Source: Limosilactobacillus reuteri
Lineage (GTDB): Bacteria; Bacillota; Bacilli; Lactobacillales; Lactobacillaceae
DNA: 64,000 bases
Assembly (NCBI RefSeq): GCF_003072625.1
Contig: NZ_CP027805.1
Location: 1,511,501 to 1,575,500 of the forward strand
Direction: 5' to 3'
The notes beneath the pieces were generated by a model. The model was not told the origin of the DNA. It saw only the letters and a program-made list of their open reading frames with translations, and did no database searches. Shown here piece after piece: positions 41,461 to 52,120 of this stretch; position 1 is the stretch's first letter, and the number at the start of each line of letters is the position of its first letter. A program made the translations under genes and the position numbers.

Positions 41461-42126
41461 TTACTTCCCTCCTTGTTCATCATTGTTTGAGTTCTTCTTA
41501 GTAGGAAGTACTTCACCACGGTAAATCCAAGTCTTTACACCAAGAACACCGTATGTAGTGTTGGCTTCGTCCCAAGAATAATCGATATCAGCACGGAGTG
41601 TATGCAATGGAACGGTACCATCAGAGTATGATTCGATCCGTGACATATCTGCACCGTTCAAACGACCAGCAACTTGAGTCTTAATACCCTTAGCACCAGC
41701 ACGCATAGCACGTTGCATAGCTCCACGCATAGCACGACGGAAGGCAATACGAGCTTCTAATTGCCGTGCAATACTCTCACCAACAAGGTGAGCATCTAAA
41801 TCTGGCTTCTTAATTTCCACAATGTTAATGTGAACACGTTTACCAGTTAATTTGTTAAGTTCTTTACGAAGCGCTTCAACTTCTGAACCACCTTTACCAA
41901 TAACCATTCCTGGCTTGGCAGTATGAATTGATACGTTTACGCGGTTAGCTGCACGTTCAATTTCAACGGTTGATACAGAGGCATCAGCAAGTCGCTTTTC
42001 AATATACTTACGGATTCGAAGGTCTTCGTTAAGGTAATCAGCAAAGTCCTTGTCAGCGTACCACTTTGCAGTCCAATCACGAATAACCCCAACACGAAAA
42101 CCATTAGGATTGATCTTTTGACCCAC
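41461..42126 (-). CDS. rpsC: 30S ribosomal protein uS3
   Basis: uS3 lines the mRNA entry channel. A KH domain is visible ([20 protein letters not shown]) followed by the C-terminal domain ([20 protein letters not shown]). 221 residues; four bases separate it from rplP. Confidence 0.97.
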
Positions 42127-42138
42127 TATTCATTCCTC

Positions 42139-42486
42139 CTATCGTTCTGTAACAACCACTGTAATATGACTAGTCCGCTTGTTAATTGGAGAAGCAGAAC
42201 CCTTTGCACGAGGACGGAACCGCTTAAGAGTTGGTCCTTCGTTAGCAAAGGCTTCACTTACAACCAATGAAGCACGATCTAAGTCGAAATTGTTTTCAGC
42301 GTTTGCAACAGCAGATTTTAATACTTTTTCAACATCTGAAGCGGCACCACGAGGGGTGAACTTCAAAATAGCAAATGCTTCGGCAACACTCTTGCCACGA
42401 ATAGCATCTAATACAAGACGAGCCTTACGAGCAGAAACCCGTACCATCTTGGCAGTAGCCTTAGCTGACTTAATGTTTTCAGCCAT
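42139..42486 (-). CDS. rplV: 50S ribosomal protein uL22
   Basis: The extended beta-hairpin of uL22 lines the exit tunnel constriction; its sequence here is [20 protein letters not shown], with no insertion or deletion of the type linked to macrolide resistance visible by eye. 115 residues. Confidence 0.96.
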   Translation of the reverse strand: MAENIKSAKATAKMVRVSARKARLVLDAIRGKSVAEAFAILKFTPRGAASDVEKVLKSAVANAENNFDLDRASLVVSEAFANEGPTLKRFRPRAKGSASPINKRTSHITVVVTER

Positions 42487-42503
42487 ATGTTATTTCACCC
42501 TCC

Positions 42504-42782
42504 TTACTTACCTGTCTTCTTGTCATCAGAAGCATGACCATGGAAAGTCCGAGTAGGAACAAATTCACCTAACTTATGACCAACCATGTCTTCTTGTACG
42601 TAAACTGGCACGTGCTTCCGACCATCATATACTGCAAATGTGTAACCAATAAAACTTGGGAAAATGGTAGAACGACGTGACCATGTCTTGATGACAGTCT
42701 TCTTTTCAGAACCTTCTTGCTGCTTAACCTTCTTCAGTAATGAAGCATCAGCGAAAGGTCCTTTTTTCAAACTACGACCCAT
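42504..42782 (-). CDS. rpsS: 30S ribosomal protein uS19
   Basis: A head protein close to the A-site finger. [32 protein letters not shown] and [14 protein letters not shown] are diagnostic. 92 residues. Confidence 0.97.
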   Translation of the reverse strand: MGRSLKKGPFADASLLKKVKQQEGSEKKTVIKTWSRRSTIFPSFIGYTFAVYDGRKHVPVYVQEDMVGHKLGEFVPTRTFHGHASDDKKTGK

Positions 42783-42822
42783 TTAGTGTACCTCCTCTCG
42801 GGTATTAGAACGTATATAAATA

Positions 42823-43668
42823 TTAACGAGTATGTGGACCGCGCTTCCGACCACGAACAATGAACTTGTTTGAACGAGCTTTGTGTGAACGGGTCTTCTT
42901 ACCAACAGTCTTCTTACCCCATGGAGAAAGAGGAGATGGTAAACCAACTGGTTGCTTACCTTCACCACCACCATGTGGGTGATCGTTAGGATTCATAACA
43001 GAACCACGAACGTGTGGACGTTGACCAGCATAACGAGTACGGCCAGCCTTACCTTTAATAATCAAGGCGTGTTCATCATTACCAACAGTACCGATAGTAG
43101 CACGGCAAGTAGCAAGGACCATACGAACTTCACCAGAAGAAAGACGTACTAATACGTATTTTTCTTCCTTACCAAGTAATTGAGCTGAGGCACCAGCAGA
43201 ACGAGCAAGTTGACCACCCTTACCTGGTTTTAATTCAATGTTGTGAATGACAGTACCAACTGGAATGTTCTTTAAAGGAAGAGCATTACCAACTTTGATA
43301 TCAGCATCAGGACCAGATTGAACGGTCATGCCAACCTTTAAGCCCTTAGGTGCGATGATGTATGATTTAGTACCATCAGCGTAAACAAGTAAAGCAATAT
43401 TTGCGGTACGATTTGGATCGTATTCAATTGCCTTAACAGTTGCTGGAACATCATCTTTAATTCGCTTAAAGTCAATAATACGGTATTGACGCTTTGTACC
43501 ACCACCACGGTGACGAACAGTAATGTGACCATAGCTGTTACGACCAGCAGTGTGCTTTAACGGAGCCAATAATGACTTTTCAGGTGTTGTCTTCGTGACT
43601 TCAGCGAAGTCGTAACCGTTCATGTTACGGCGCCCGTTAGTGGTTGCTTTATATTTACGAATTCCCAC
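42823..43668 (-). CDS. rplB: 50S ribosomal protein uL2
   Basis: uL2 is needed for subunit association and peptidyl transfer. It has the [16 protein letters not shown] and [15 protein letters not shown] blocks, the latter near the peptidyl transferase centre. 281 residues from a GTG start preceded by GGAGGAAAAAA. Confidence 0.97.
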   Translation of the reverse strand: MGIRKYKATTNGRRNMNGYDFAEVTKTTPEKSLLAPLKHTAGRNSYGHITVRHRGGGTKRQYRIIDFKRIKDDVPATVKAIEYDPNRTANIALLVYADGTKSYIIAPKGLKVGMTVQSGPDADIKVGNALPLKNIPVGTVIHNIELKPGKGGQLARSAGASAQLLGKEEKYVLVRLSSGEVRMVLATCRATIGTVGNDEHALIIKGKAGRTRYAGQRPHVRGSVMNPNDHPHGGGEGKQPVGLPSPLSPWGKKTVGKKTRSHKARSNKFIVRGRKRGPHTR

Positions 43669-43693
43669 TGTTTTTTCCTCCTTTTTTTAATGA

Positions 43694-43990
43694 TTAGTTT
43701 TCGTTGTTGTCGTTAAACAACTTAATTTCATTTGAGTCGGCAGATAAAGTAACAATAGCCTTACGACGACGCTTAGTGTATCCTTCATAACGACCTTGGC
43801 GCTTTAACTTGCCCTTTACATTCATAATGTTGACTTTTACAACTTTAACGTCAAAAATTTCTTCAACAGCATTTTTAACTTGTGTCTTAGTTGCTCGTAA
43901 ATCAACATCAAAAGTGTAACGCTTGTTGTCCATACCAGCCATTGAAGCTTCAGTAACTACTGGACGTAAAATAATGTCGCGTGCTTCCAT
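43694..43990 (-). CDS. rplW: 50S ribosomal protein uL23
   Basis: uL23 surrounds the tunnel exit and docks trigger factor and [17 protein letters not shown] and [17 protein letters not shown] fit the family. 98 residues; it overlaps rplD by one base. Confidence 0.96.
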   Translation of the reverse strand: MEARDIILRPVVTEASMAGMDNKRYTFDVDLRATKTQVKNAVEEIFDVKVVKVNIMNVKGKLKRQGRYEGYTKRRRKAIVTLSADSNEIKLFNDNNEN

Positions 43991-44613
43991 TATGCGAGCA
44001 CCTCCTCTACTTGAGAAAGAGCTGACTTAGTGATAACAATCTTTTGGTTATCAACAACGTTTAAGATGTTAACACCTGCTGGGGTAACAACTGTCGCATT
44101 AGCTAAGTTGCGTGCTGATAAAGCAGCATTCTTGTCATCATCAGTAACAACAACTAATGTCTTTTCAGCAACGTTTAAGTTACCCATAACATCAGCAAAT
44201 TCTTTTGTCTTTGGTGCATCAAAGTTTAATGCATCAACTACTACAAAGCTGTTATCAAGAACCTTTTGAGAAAGAGCAGACTTGATTGCAAGTTGACGAA
44301 CCTTACGAGGAAGGCTGTACTTATATGAGCGTGGAGTAGGTCCAAAAACAATACCACCACCACGGAATTGTGGAGAACGGATAGAACCTTGACGAGCACG
44401 ACCAGTACCCTTTTGACGCCATGGCTTTTTACCACCGCCGCTAACTGCAGAACGATTCTTTACAGCATGTGTACCTTGATGTAATGAGGCACGTTGACGC
44501 AAAATTGCATCAAATACAACATTTTCATTTGGTTCAACACCAAATACTGCATCGTTTAATTCAACAGTACCGTTTTGGCTACCATCTTGTTTATACGAAT
44601 TAACGCTAGTCAT
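43990..44613 (-). CDS. rplD: 50S ribosomal protein uL4
   Basis: uL4 sends a loop into the exit tunnel ([24 protein letters not shown] region) and in some bacteria represses the S10 operon by binding its leader. The 207 residues include the C-terminal [15 protein letters not shown] domain. Confidence 0.97.
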   Translation of the reverse strand: MTSVNSYKQDGSQNGTVELNDAVFGVEPNENVVFDAILRQRASLHQGTHAVKNRSAVSGGGKKPWRQKGTGRARQGSIRSPQFRGGGIVFGPTPRSYKYSLPRKVRQLAIKSALSQKVLDNSFVVVDALNFDAPKTKEFADVMGNLNVAEKTLVVVTDDDKNAALSARNLANATVVTPAGVNILNVVDNQKIVITKSALSQVEEVLA

Positions 44614-44634
44614 TATTTACTTCCTCCTTTCTTC

Positions 44635-45294
44635 TTATTTATTGTGTTGTTTGCTAAGGCTCTTCTTAGTGTTAGCCTTAACTGAGTTCTTAATAGTTAC
44701 GTAAGACTTGTTTGCACCAGGAACATTACCCTTAATGAGTAATACGTTGTTGTCAAGATCAACTTTAACAACTTGTAAGTGTTGCATGGTAACAGTCTTG
44801 CCACCCATACGACCAGGAAGTTTCATACCCTTGAAAACCCGGTTGATAATAGCACCCAATGAACCAGGACGACGGTGGTAACGGGAACCGTGTGCCATAG
44901 GTCCACGAGATTGGTTATCCTTATGGATGTTACCTTGGTAACCATGACCCTTGGTAGTACCCGTAACGTCGACAGTTTCACCTTCTGCGAAAACGTCAGC
45001 CTTAACTTCGTCTCCGACTTTAATGTCCCCTAATTCAGCGTCGCGGATTTCACCGATGAAGCGCTTAGGGGTCGTGTTTGCTTTTGCTGCATGACCTTGT
45101 TCAGGTTTGTTGCTCAAAACTTCCCGCTTGTCATCAAAACCAAGTTGTACAGCACTGTAACCATCATTTTCAACGGTCTTAATTTGCATTACAACGTTTG
45201 GTGTAACATCGATAACAGTAACTGGAACTAATTCACCATTATCAGTGAATACTTGAGTCATTCCAACCTTTTTACCTAAGATTCCTTTGGTCAT
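44635..45294 (-). CDS. rplC: 50S ribosomal protein uL3
   Basis: uL3 is a primary assembly protein whose extension approaches the peptidyl transferase centre. [36 protein letters not shown] and [14 protein letters not shown] are diagnostic. 219 residues, slightly long at the basic C-terminus. Confidence 0.97.
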   Translation of the reverse strand: MTKGILGKKVGMTQVFTDNGELVPVTVIDVTPNVVMQIKTVENDGYSAVQLGFDDKREVLSNKPEQGHAAKANTTPKRFIGEIRDAELGDIKVGDEVKADVFAEGETVDVTGTTKGHGYQGNIHKDNQSRGPMAHGSRYHRRPGSLGAIINRVFKGMKLPGRMGGKTVTMQHLQVVKVDLDNNVLLIKGNVPGANKSYVTIKNSVKANTKKSLSKQHNK

Positions 45295-45336
45295 GAGTAC
45301 ACCTCCAATTTTATGTTTTATGTATTATTCTAACAA

Positions 45337-45645
45337 TTAAAGCTTAATTTCAATGTCAACACCACTAGGAAGATCGAGTTTCATTAATGAATCAACGGTC
45401 TTAGGTGTTGGGTCAACAATGTCGATTAAACGCTTGTGTGTGCGCATTTCGAATTGCTCCCGTGACTTCTTAAATTTGTGTGGTGAACGGATAACAGTGT
45501 AGATAGTCCGTTCAGTTGGTAACGGAATAGGACCTGAAATTTGAGCACCTGTCCGCTTAGCGGTTTCAACAATCTTATCAGCAGATTGATCTAAAACACG
45601 GTGTTCATAAGCCTTTAACCGAATACGAATCTTTTGTTTTGCCAT
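45337..45645 (-). CDS. rpsJ: 30S ribosomal protein uS10 (NusE)
   Basis: uS10 works in the small-subunit head and, as NusE, in transcription antitermination. [19 protein letters not shown] and the [20 protein letters not shown] block are conserved. 102 residues. It is the first gene of the long S10-spc-alpha run. Confidence 0.97.
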   Translation of the reverse strand: MAKQKIRIRLKAYEHRVLDQSADKIVETAKRTGAQISGPIPLPTERTIYTVIRSPHKFKKSREQFEMRTHKRLIDIVDPTPKTVDSLMKLDLPSGVDIEIKL

Positions 45646-45812
45646 TATGTTCCCTCCTTCGTCAGATTTGAAATTTGACTAGCTCCGCGGAAATTACCGC
45701 CACATCCTGTGGCAAAGCGGCCGGGTGTGTCGCAACCTTCCGCATCAACGCTTCGCAGCTTTCACTCAATAGGGGTAAGGCAAATCTACCTCCAAAGCTC
45801 AAGCACCTGTCT
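45646..45812 (-). ncRNA. S10 operon leader (candidate regulatory RNA)
   Basis: The region between the rpsJ promoter and gene is about 160 bases long and GC-rich compared with its surroundings, with clear hairpins such as GCCACAGGATGTGGC and a CCGC/GCGG stem. A long structured leader at this place is typical of ribosomal protein autoregulation. I cannot assign it to a known leader family. Confidence 0.55.
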
Positions 45813-45841
45813 ATAATACTAAAGAAACGTAATTAGATCAA
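45813..45841 (-). promoter_or_regulatory. S10 operon promoter
   Basis: On the minus strand TTGATC (45836-45841) and TATTAT (45813-45818) are separated by 17 bases, ahead of the structured rpsJ leader. From 45842 to 46003 I see only AT-rich sequence. Confidence 0.7.
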
Positions 45842-46003
45842 GGAAAATTTTAGAATATTTTCAATTGAAATGTTTTTGTAAAATTTTTTTCCTAAATTAT
45901 TTTAAAAATTGGCGATACTAAAATATCATTAATTTTCCTGACACACTAAAAAGTTATTCACGTCTTTTAACGAAACTTAGGAAAATGTGTTTTGAATTTT
46001 TGG

Positions 46004-46055
46004 GTATACACTTTCTGGTATGGATGGAGATTCCATGCCAGATTTTTTTGTATAC
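46004..46055 (+). terminator. Orphan hairpin with T7 and outer GTATACA/TGTATAC arms
   Basis: CTGGTATGG (46015-46023) pairs with CCATGCCAG (46033-46041) and is followed by T7; outside it GTATACA (46004-46010) pairs with TGTATAC (46049-46055). It reads as a terminator on the plus strand, yet no plus-strand gene precedes it. IS30 copy 2 begins directly after it. Confidence 0.5.
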
Positions 46056-46057
46056 GC

Positions 46058-46882
46058 CGTTTGTAAAATTAAGTTAGAAAAATAGAAAAGCCATTTGTGG
46101 TAGACTTTTGAATACCCCTAAACAAAAGAAAGGAAACCACAAATGACTTACACCCATCTTACCACAAACGAGCTGACAATCATCGCCCATTCTTTCGTGC
46201 AAAAGCTTAAAGCGTACCGAGTGGCCCAAATGATCAACCGTTGTGCCGAAACCGTTTATCGCGTTTATCGTTACCTGGAAACCGGTGCCTCAATTGCTGA
46301 TTATCAAGATCACTATATGCGCAATAAGCAACGTTGTGGCCGAAAACGTACTCAGTTGTCACTGGCTGAACTCACTTATATCAACGACAAAATCGCCCAG
46401 GGGTGGACGCCTGATACCATTATTGGGCGCGCTGAGCGCCCAATTAGTTGTAACCGGCGAACTCTTTACCGGATGTTTGAACGTGGCTAGTTCGGCTTCG
46501 ATGTCCGTTCCAGGTAAGCGGCACCCGAATGGCTATGTCGAGCGCCGCGGGAAGGCTGGCCAATTGGGGCGAAGTATTCACGAGCGTGCCAAGGACTTTC
46601 CGCACTATGCCACTGAATTGGGGCACCTTGAAGCTGATACCGTCCAAGGCAAAAAGCACCAAGGGGCGGTAATGACCCTGACCGAACGCCAATCGAAGGT
46701 CGAAATTGTACTCAACGTGCACGAAAAGACGGCTGATGCGATTAACCAACACTTAAGTCAGTGGCTTCGGAAATTCCCGCGGCACTTCTTCAAATCGATT
46801 ACCTTTGACAACGGAAAAGAATTCGCCGGCTGGCGCGAGACTGCCAATCAATTTGACCTTCACACTTACTTTGCCGAGGTTG
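46058..46882 (+). mobile_element. IS30-family insertion sequence, copy 2, right end lost
   Basis: The left end is the same as in copy 3 (CGTTTGTAAAATTAAG). Sequence identity to copy 3 stops after 46882, where the IS3 element begins. The last part of the transposase gene and the right terminal repeat are not found on the other side of that IS3 element, so about 0.2 kb has been deleted. Confidence 0.85.
46143..46882 (+). pseudogene. IS30 transposase, copy 2: nonsense, frameshifted and truncated
   Basis: The N-terminal frame reads to a TAG at 46488-46490 where copy 3 has CAG. Downstream the coding frame shifts relative to the start (SVPGKRHPNGYVERRGK), compatible with loss of about 11 bases compared with the intact IS30 copy at 30471. 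The catalytic core is readable as HLEADTVQG and ITFDNGKEF, but the final glutamate region is missing. It cannot make an active transposase. Confidence 0.88.
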
Positions 46883-46923
46883 GTGGGTACTGTGCCCTGT
46901 CAAGTTTACACTTTAAATAATAA

Positions 46924-47800
46924 AAATTAGTTGGCCTTGCCAAAGCGATATTTTGCTGCGGTAAGGTCATTTCTTTTCGCTGAGATAAATTTCTCGGTGA
47001 AATATGTGATGCCTTCTTTGACTTGTTGTTCTAGTTCTACCAACGTCTGAGCTTTAGGAAGGTGGGCTATCCAAATTGCTTTGAAATTAGCCCACCAATG
47101 TTCAATTACCGCATTGTCTGCTGGTGTTCCTGGAGCTGAGTAGCTATGTCGTGCACTATTAATCACCAAATATTGGTTAAATGCCTTTGAAGTATATGCC
47201 GCTCCACGATCAGTATGAATAAGCGGAGCTAATGCTCCTTCATTTACTCGTGCCCTTTCAAATGCTTTAATAGCTCCTTCCGCAGTTTCAGTAGGTGCAA
47301 TTAACCAACTTACTGGATACTAGCCATATAGATCTAATACCACATGCAGTCGAGCCTTATTAAGCCGTACTCCATATGTTATTTCTGTGGTGTCCGTAAC
47401 CCAAACTTGGTTAGCTGCTGTCTGATTGAATTGTCGCTTGAGGATGTTTTCAGCTTCATAAGCTTGATGAGCCTGGATACGCTTGCGAGTCGGCTGACGA
47501 TAGTCAGTCTTGATTCCATGTTCCTTCATTATTCGAATAATACGTTTCTTATTCACATTGTAAGGAATTTGTTGGCTCAAATTGATTAGCCTAGTCATCT
47601 TGTCATAGCCAACACTTTGCTTATTTCATTCTCTAACTGCTTAATTAATTGATGAATCTCTGACTCTTCGATTTCGCGCTTACTTGGCTTATGTTTGAGC
47701 CATTTATAGTAAGCCTGCCTCGTTATTCCAGCTGCTTTAGTTAATTCACTAACTGAGTAGCCTTCGGCTATCATTTCCTGAATCGCTTGATATCGTCCGG
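46924..47800 (-). pseudogene. IS3-family transposase orfB, broken
   Basis: Pieces of one integrase domain are in different states: the N-terminal part (TRQAYYKWLKHKPSKRE) is in frame with orfA's -1 frame, a frameshift lies near 47605 just before YDKMTRLINLSQQIP, WVTDTTEITYG carries the first catalytic Asp, and a TAG at 47321-47323 follows VVLDLYG. The rest (LIHTDRGAAYTS, NAVIEHWWANFK) keeps the remaining acidic residues. At least two lesions make it non-functional. Confidence 0.85.
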
Positions 47801-48460
47801 TCGTTTCACCTCCCGATTTTGTATTTCAACTAATTTTTTTGCAAAGGCTATTTGCACCTCCCGTTCTCGATCACGAGCCTCCAGCTCACGAACCTTCCTC
47901 CTTAAGCGTTCTAATTCATTAGTTGGTTCTTTACCTTTGTTGCGCCCACGATTATCTTTTAAGGCAGTCCAATCATGGCCTTTCTGGTACTTTCGTACCC
48001 AAGAATAAACTCGCTGGTAACTAACCTCATATTTCTCAGCGGCTGACTTATAATTATTTCCATGTTCAATTGTCCATTGGACAATTTGCTTTTTCTCATC
48101 AAAGGTTACTTTACGTCCCATTTTTCTGACTCGCTTTCTCGTTGATTGATTAACGATAAGTTTGTCATTATTGTAACTGATAACCCACTGACGTAGCTGA
48201 GAAATATTTCTAATTTGATACCGCTTAAGGATCTCCTGATTCGTATATTCGCCTGAAAGATAGTCTTTTACTGCTGCTACCTTTATTGATAACAAATATC
48301 ATCGATTATGCTTAGGCCTAATTATGCCAGCTAGTCCAGCTAATAGAAACTGCTTAATCCATTTGCTCATATTAGCCGGTCTCACGCCATGATAATCAGA
48401 ATAAACGGTTAAATCATAATTTGATTTTTGATAGTTACGAAGTAACTTGAGTTTCTCTAT
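47771..48460 (-). pseudogene. IS3-family orfA, interrupted near its N-terminus
   Basis: The readable 174-residue part (from TTG 48295) contains a helix-turn-helix (NYKSAAEKYEVSYQRVYSW) and the coiled-coil tail. In the same frame, upstream of a TGA at 48299-48301, lies the original N-terminal part (STIEKLKLLRNYQKSNYDL, RPANMSKWIKQFLLAGL), so the gene has lost its first helix-turn-helix unit to a nonsense codon. Confidence 0.8.
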
Positions 48461-48571
48461 CGTAGAATAACTTGCAATATAAAATCCCCCCTAGGATTCA
48501 CACTTTTATTATTTAAAGTGTCAACCCTAAGGGGTATTGTACGTCAATTCCCGAATGGATCTTCTTAATTT

Positions 48572-48593
48572 AGGGACTTATGTCACAGTCCCT
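48572..48593. other. Small palindrome, possible residual insertion-sequence end
   Basis: AGGGACT and AGTCCCT flank TATGTCAC. The motif GGGACTGTGACATAAGTCCC on the minus strand looks like the terminal sequence of some other insertion element, but no transposase remains. The rest of 48543-48650 shows nothing else. Confidence 0.3.
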
Positions 48594-48649
48594 TTAGTCA
48601 ACCATACCAGTTGACAGATATCCTTTATTTTAAAAGTTTTTATTGCTAA

Positions 48650-48684
48650 ATAAAAAAGAACTACAGTAATCAAACTGTAGCTCT
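48650..48684 (-). terminator. Terminator of the rpsL-rpsG-fusA operon
   Basis: AGAGCTACAGT pairs with ACTGTAGTTCT on the minus strand, followed by T5. It lies about 30 bases after fusA. Confidence 0.85.
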
Positions 48685-48714
48685 TCGATGGATTTGAGAT
48701 CACAATGTCAATAA

Positions 48715-50802
48715 TTAGTTATTGCCACCGTTTTTCTTAATAATATCTTCTTGAACAGACTTAGGAACAGCTGAGTAGTGATCGAAAGTCATAGTGAAGG
48801 TACCACGACCTTGAGTTGCTGAACGTAATGCAGTAGCGTATCCAAACATTTCAGAAAGTGGAACAAATGAGTGAATTAATTGAGCATTACCACGTTCTTC
48901 CATACCATCAATGGTACCACGACGAGCTGTTACTTGACCCATAACATCACCCATGTTGTCTTGTGGTACAACAATGTCAACCTTCACAATTGGTTCAAGG
49001 ATAACAGGATCAGCCTTCTTAGCAGCGTTCTTAAGTGCTAATGATGCAGCAACCTTAAAGGCAGCTTCACTAGAGTCGACTTCGTGGTAACTACCATCAT
49101 AAAGCTTAGCATGCATGTCAACAAGTGGGTAACCTGCAAGAACACCATTTTGCATGGCTTCCTTTAATCCTTGTTCAACAGCAGGGATAAATTCACGAGG
49201 AACAACACCACCAGCAATGGCATCTTCAAATTCGAATCCTTCCCCTTCTTTAAGTGGTGTAAATTCGATCCATACATCACCGTATTGACCTTTACCACCA
49301 GATTGACGAACGAACTTACCTTGAGCACTTGCTTGCTTAGTAAATGCTTCACGGTAGGAAACTTGTGGCTTACCAACAGTAACTTCAGCATGGAATTCCC
49401 GACGAAGACGTTCAACAATGATGTCTAAATGCAATTCACCCATACCAGCGATTAATGTTTCACCAGTTTCAGGGTTTGTTTCAGCTTTGAAAGTTGGATC
49501 TTCTTCAGCAAGCTTTTGAAGTCCCTTGTCCATCTTGTCTTGATCAGCCTTAGACTTAGGTTCAACAGAAACTTGAATAACTGGTTCTGGGAAGTCCATT
49601 GATTCAAGTTGAAGTGGGTTGTCAGGATCAGTTAAAGAATCACCAGTAGTAGTATTCTTCAAACCGATAGCGGCAGCAATATCACCAGAGAACACTTCTG
49701 GAATTTCTTGTTGTTGGTTAGAGTGCATTTGAAGTAAACGACCAACACGTTCACGCTTATCCTTAGTTGCATTAAGTACGTATGAACCTGATTGAAGTGA
49801 ACCAGTGTAAACACGTAAGAATGTTAAACGACCAACAAATGGGTCAGTAGCAATCTTAAATGCTAAAGCAGCAAAAGGCTTGTTGTCTCCAGCAGTTAAT
49901 TCGACTTCATTTCCTTCAGCATCATGTGCAACGAAAGGCTTAACATCAAGTGGTGATGGTAAGTAATCGATAACAGCATCAAGCATCATTTGGATACCCT
50001 TATCTTTGTAAGCTGAACCAGCTAATACAGGGAAGATTTTTTCTTCCAAAGTACCCTTACGAATAGCTGCTTTGATTTCGTCAACAGAAATTTCTTCACC
50101 TTCAAGGTACTTTTCCATTAAGTTATCGTCAATATCAGCTAATGTTTCAACCATTTCATCATGACGCTTTTGAGCTTCTTCTTTCATATCATCAGGAATT
50201 TCAACAGTATCCCAGTTAGTACCAAGCTTATCTTCATCATAAACATAGGCAACCATCTTAACTAGGTCAACCAAACCGACAAAATCATCTTCAGCACCAA
50301 TTGGCATTTGAATAGGAAGAGGAGTAACATTCAAACGGTCTTTAATAGTTTGAACAGAATAATCAAAGTTAGCCCCAACCTTGTCCATCTTGTTAGCAAA
50401 AACAATCCGAGGAACATCAAAATCGTCAGCTTGACGCCAAACGGTTTCAGTTTGTGGTTCAACACCAGCTTGCGCATCAAGAACGGTTACGGCACCATCA
50501 AGAACCCGAAGTGAACGTTCAACTTCGACAGTGAAGTCCACGTGTCCTGGGGTATCAATAATGTTGATACGGTGGTCATTCCAAACAGCAGTTGTAGCTG
50601 CAGAAGTAATAGTGATACCACGTTCCTTTTCTTCATCCATCCAGTCCATTTGTGAAGCACCATCATGGGTTTCACCAATCTTGTGGATCTTACCAGTATA
50701 GTAAAGAATCCGCTCAGTTGCAGTCGTCTTACCAGCATCGATGTGTGCCATGATACCGATGTTACGAGTTTTAGTAAGTGGGTATTCACGTTTATTAGCC
50801 AT
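48715..50802 (-). CDS. fusA: Elongation factor G
   Basis: EF-G is the GTPase that drives translocation. G1 is AHIDAGKTT (residues 19-27), the switch II region DTPGHVDF, and G4 NKMDK. Domain II, III ([12 protein letters not shown]), IV and V ([13 protein letters not shown]) follow; 695 residues is full length. AGGAGA precedes the ATG. A hairpin and a candidate promoter separate it from rpsG. Confidence 0.98.
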   Translation of the reverse strand: MANKREYPLTKTRNIGIMAHIDAGKTTATERILYYTGKIHKIGETHDGASQMDWMDEEKERGITITSAATTAVWNDHRINIIDTPGHVDFTVEVERSLRVLDGAVTVLDAQAGVEPQTETVWRQADDFDVPRIVFANKMDKVGANFDYSVQTIKDRLNVTPLPIQMPIGAEDDFVGLVDLVKMVAYVYDEDKLGTNWDTVEIPDDMKEEAQKRHDEMVETLADIDDNLMEKYLEGEEISVDEIKAAIRKGTLEEKIFPVLAGSAYKDKGIQMMLDAVIDYLPSPLDVKPFVAHDAEGNEVELTAGDNKPFAALAFKIATDPFVGRLTFLRVYTGSLQSGSYVLNATKDKRERVGRLLQMHSNQQQEIPEVFSGDIAAAIGLKNTTTGDSLTDPDNPLQLESMDFPEPVIQVSVEPKSKADQDKMDKGLQKLAEEDPTFKAETNPETGETLIAGMGELHLDIIVERLRREFHAEVTVGKPQVSYREAFTKQASAQGKFVRQSGGKGQYGDVWIEFTPLKEGEGFEFEDAIAGGVVPREFIPAVEQGLKEAMQNGVLAGYPLVDMHAKLYDGSYHEVDSSEAAFKVAASLALKNAAKKADPVILEPIVKVDIVVPQDNMGDVMGQVTARRGTIDGMEERGNAQLIHSFVPLSEMFGYATALRSATQGRGTFTMTFDHYSAVPKSVQEDIIKKNGGNN

Positions 50803-50831
50803 CTTAAAAGAGTATCTCCTTCCGAAATATG

Positions 50832-50859
50832 GTTATACTTATTTTACCATTATTTTCAA
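50832..50859 (-). promoter_or_regulatory. Candidate fusA promoter
   Basis: On the minus strand TTGAAA (50854-50859) and TATAAC (50832-50837) are 16 bases apart, immediately after the rpsG-fusA hairpin. Confidence 0.5.
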
Positions 50860-50860
50860 A

Positions 50861-50897
50861 AAGGGGTGACGTAATCGATGTTTGAACGTCACCCCTT
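50861..50897 (-). terminator. Strong hairpin between rpsG and fusA (partial terminator)
   Basis: AAGGGGTGACGT pairs perfectly with ACGTCACCCCTT on the minus strand, followed by TTTG. It has terminator form but lies inside the str operon, so it probably attenuates rather than fully stops transcription. Confidence 0.75.
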
Positions 50898-50941
50898 CAC
50901 TGAAAACTAGTTAAATAACCAGAATCAAATGACAGTGATTA

Positions 50942-51412
50942 TTACCAGCGGTAGTGTGCGAATGCACGGTTGGCTTCTGCCATACGGTGCGTATCTTCAC
51001 GCTTTTTAACTGAAGCTCCAGTATTGTTTGAAGCATCGATGATTTCACGTGCAAGACGTTCAACCATTGTGTGTTCACCGCGTAAACGTGCGTATTGAAC
51101 AATCCAACGAAGGCCTAATGTAGTACGACGGTCTGGGCGAACTTCAATCGGAACTTGGTAGTTAGAACCACCAACACGACGAGCCTTAACTTCCAAGACA
51201 GGCATAACATTTTCCATTGCTTGTTGGAATACTTCAACTGGATCATTACCAGTTTCGTTCTTAATTTCATCAAAAGCAGCGTATAAAATCTTAGTAGCAG
51301 TTCCGCGCTTACCATCAATCATTAAGTGATCAATTAAGCTAGTAACCAACTTTGAGTTGTACATTGGATCTGGTAAAATTTCACGTTTTTGTACATGTCC
51401 TTTACGTGGCAT
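50942..51412 (-). CDS. rpsG: 30S ribosomal protein uS7
   Basis: uS7 starts assembly of the small-subunit head and contacts E-site t[19 protein letters not shown], the [15 protein letters not shown] block and [14 protein letters not shown]-terminus identify it. 156 residues. Confidence 0.98.
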   Translation of the reverse strand: MPRKGHVQKREILPDPMYNSKLVTSLIDHLMIDGKRGTATKILYAAFDEIKNETGNDPVEVFQQAMENVMPVLEVKARRVGGSNYQVPIEVRPDRRTTLGLRWIVQYARLRGEHTMVERLAREIIDASNNTGASVKKREDTHRMAEANRAFAHYRW

Positions 51413-51432
51413 TACTTAACTCCTCCTTAAAA

Positions 51433-51852
51433 TTACTTCTTATCCTTAGGCTTCTTAGCACCGTACTTAGAACGTGATTGCATACGGCCTTCAACACCAG
51501 CAGTATCTAGAGTACCACGGATGATGTGGTAACGAACCCCAGGTAAATCCTTAACACGACCACCACGAATTAAAACAACTGAGTGTTCTTGGAGGTTGTG
51601 TCCAATACCAGGAATGTAAGCAGTAACTTCGATTAAGTTTGAAAGACGTACACGGGCGTACTTCCGTAAAGCTGAGTTAGGCTTCTTAGGAGTCATAGTA
51701 CCCACACGAGTAGCAACTCCACGCTTTTGTGGTGATGGAGTCTTAATTTCTTCTTTCTTGAAAGTGTTGTAAACATAACCAAGAGCTGGTGACTTTGACT
51801 TGCCCTTGTGGCTCTTACGGCCTTTACGTACCAATTGGTTAATGGTTGGCAT
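51433..51852 (-). CDS. rpsL: 30S ribosomal protein uS12
   Basis: uS12 monitors codon-anticodon pairing. [10 protein letters not shown] and [18 protein letters not shown] are the decoding-centre loops; both lysine positions linked to streptomycin resistance carry lysine, so the sequence looks wild-type. There is a Gram-positive-type insertion after the N-terminus ([11 protein letters not shown]). 139 residues. Confidence 0.98.
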   Translation of the reverse strand: MPTINQLVRKGRKSHKGKSKSPALGYVYNTFKKEEIKTPSPQKRGVATRVGTMTPKKPNSALRKYARVRLSNLIEVTAYIPGIGHNLQEHSVVLIRGGRVKDLPGVRYHIIRGTLDTAGVEGRMQSRSKYGAKKPKDKK

Positions 51853-52005
51853 TATTTTTTCCCCTTCCTTAATTTAAGTCCACACATCCAGGCGGTTCTT
51901 TTTTATGAAGAAAAAAAGTCCTAAATGTATCTATACAATTGTTGTGCCTTCGTTGACGCATCTGCCCAACGACAGACACTCCGTTGCTAAAAAAGCACCT
52001 TAAAT
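51853..52005 (-). ncRNA. rpsL leader (candidate regulatory region)
   Basis: About 150 untranslated bases lie between the promoter and rpsL. They contain repeated CAACGA/CGTTG complementarity (AGCAACGGAG, TGTCGTTGGG, GTCAACGAAGG), which can form alternative hairpins, and short T/A tracts. This suggests an autoregulatory leader of the str operon; I cannot match it to a known family. Confidence 0.4.
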
Positions 52006-52034
52006 AGACTATCATGCTTACAAATGAATGTCAA
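52006..52034 (-). promoter_or_regulatory. str operon (rpsL) promoter
   Basis: On the minus strand a perfect TTGACA (52029-52034) and TAGTCT (52006-52011) are 17 bases apart. The hairpin AACGATTT-CTCTT-AAATCGTT at 52044-52064 lies just upstream, between this promoter and comC. Confidence 0.65.
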
Positions 52035-52120
52035 TGTATCCTCAACGATTTCTCTTAAATCGTTAATTTAAAAGTGAATTTCATTAAAAATTACGTATTT
52101 ATTTATTGGGAGGGGTTTTC

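Larger units (their letters stand above)
46883..48542 (-). mobile_element. Decayed IS3-family (IS150-like) element
   Basis: The two ends share ACACTTTAAATAATAAAA (left, plus strand) and the same motif with GACAC on the reverse complement of the right end, next to GTAC-starting termini. The element holds broken orfA and orfB frames. The bases beyond its right end do not continue the IS30 sequence on its left, so an adjacent deletion accompanied or followed its insertion. Confidence 0.8.

Noticed and set aside
51433-51852. Streptomycin-resistance allele of rpsL
   Set aside because: Both relevant lysine positions in the PKKPNS and GRVKDLPG loops carry lysine.
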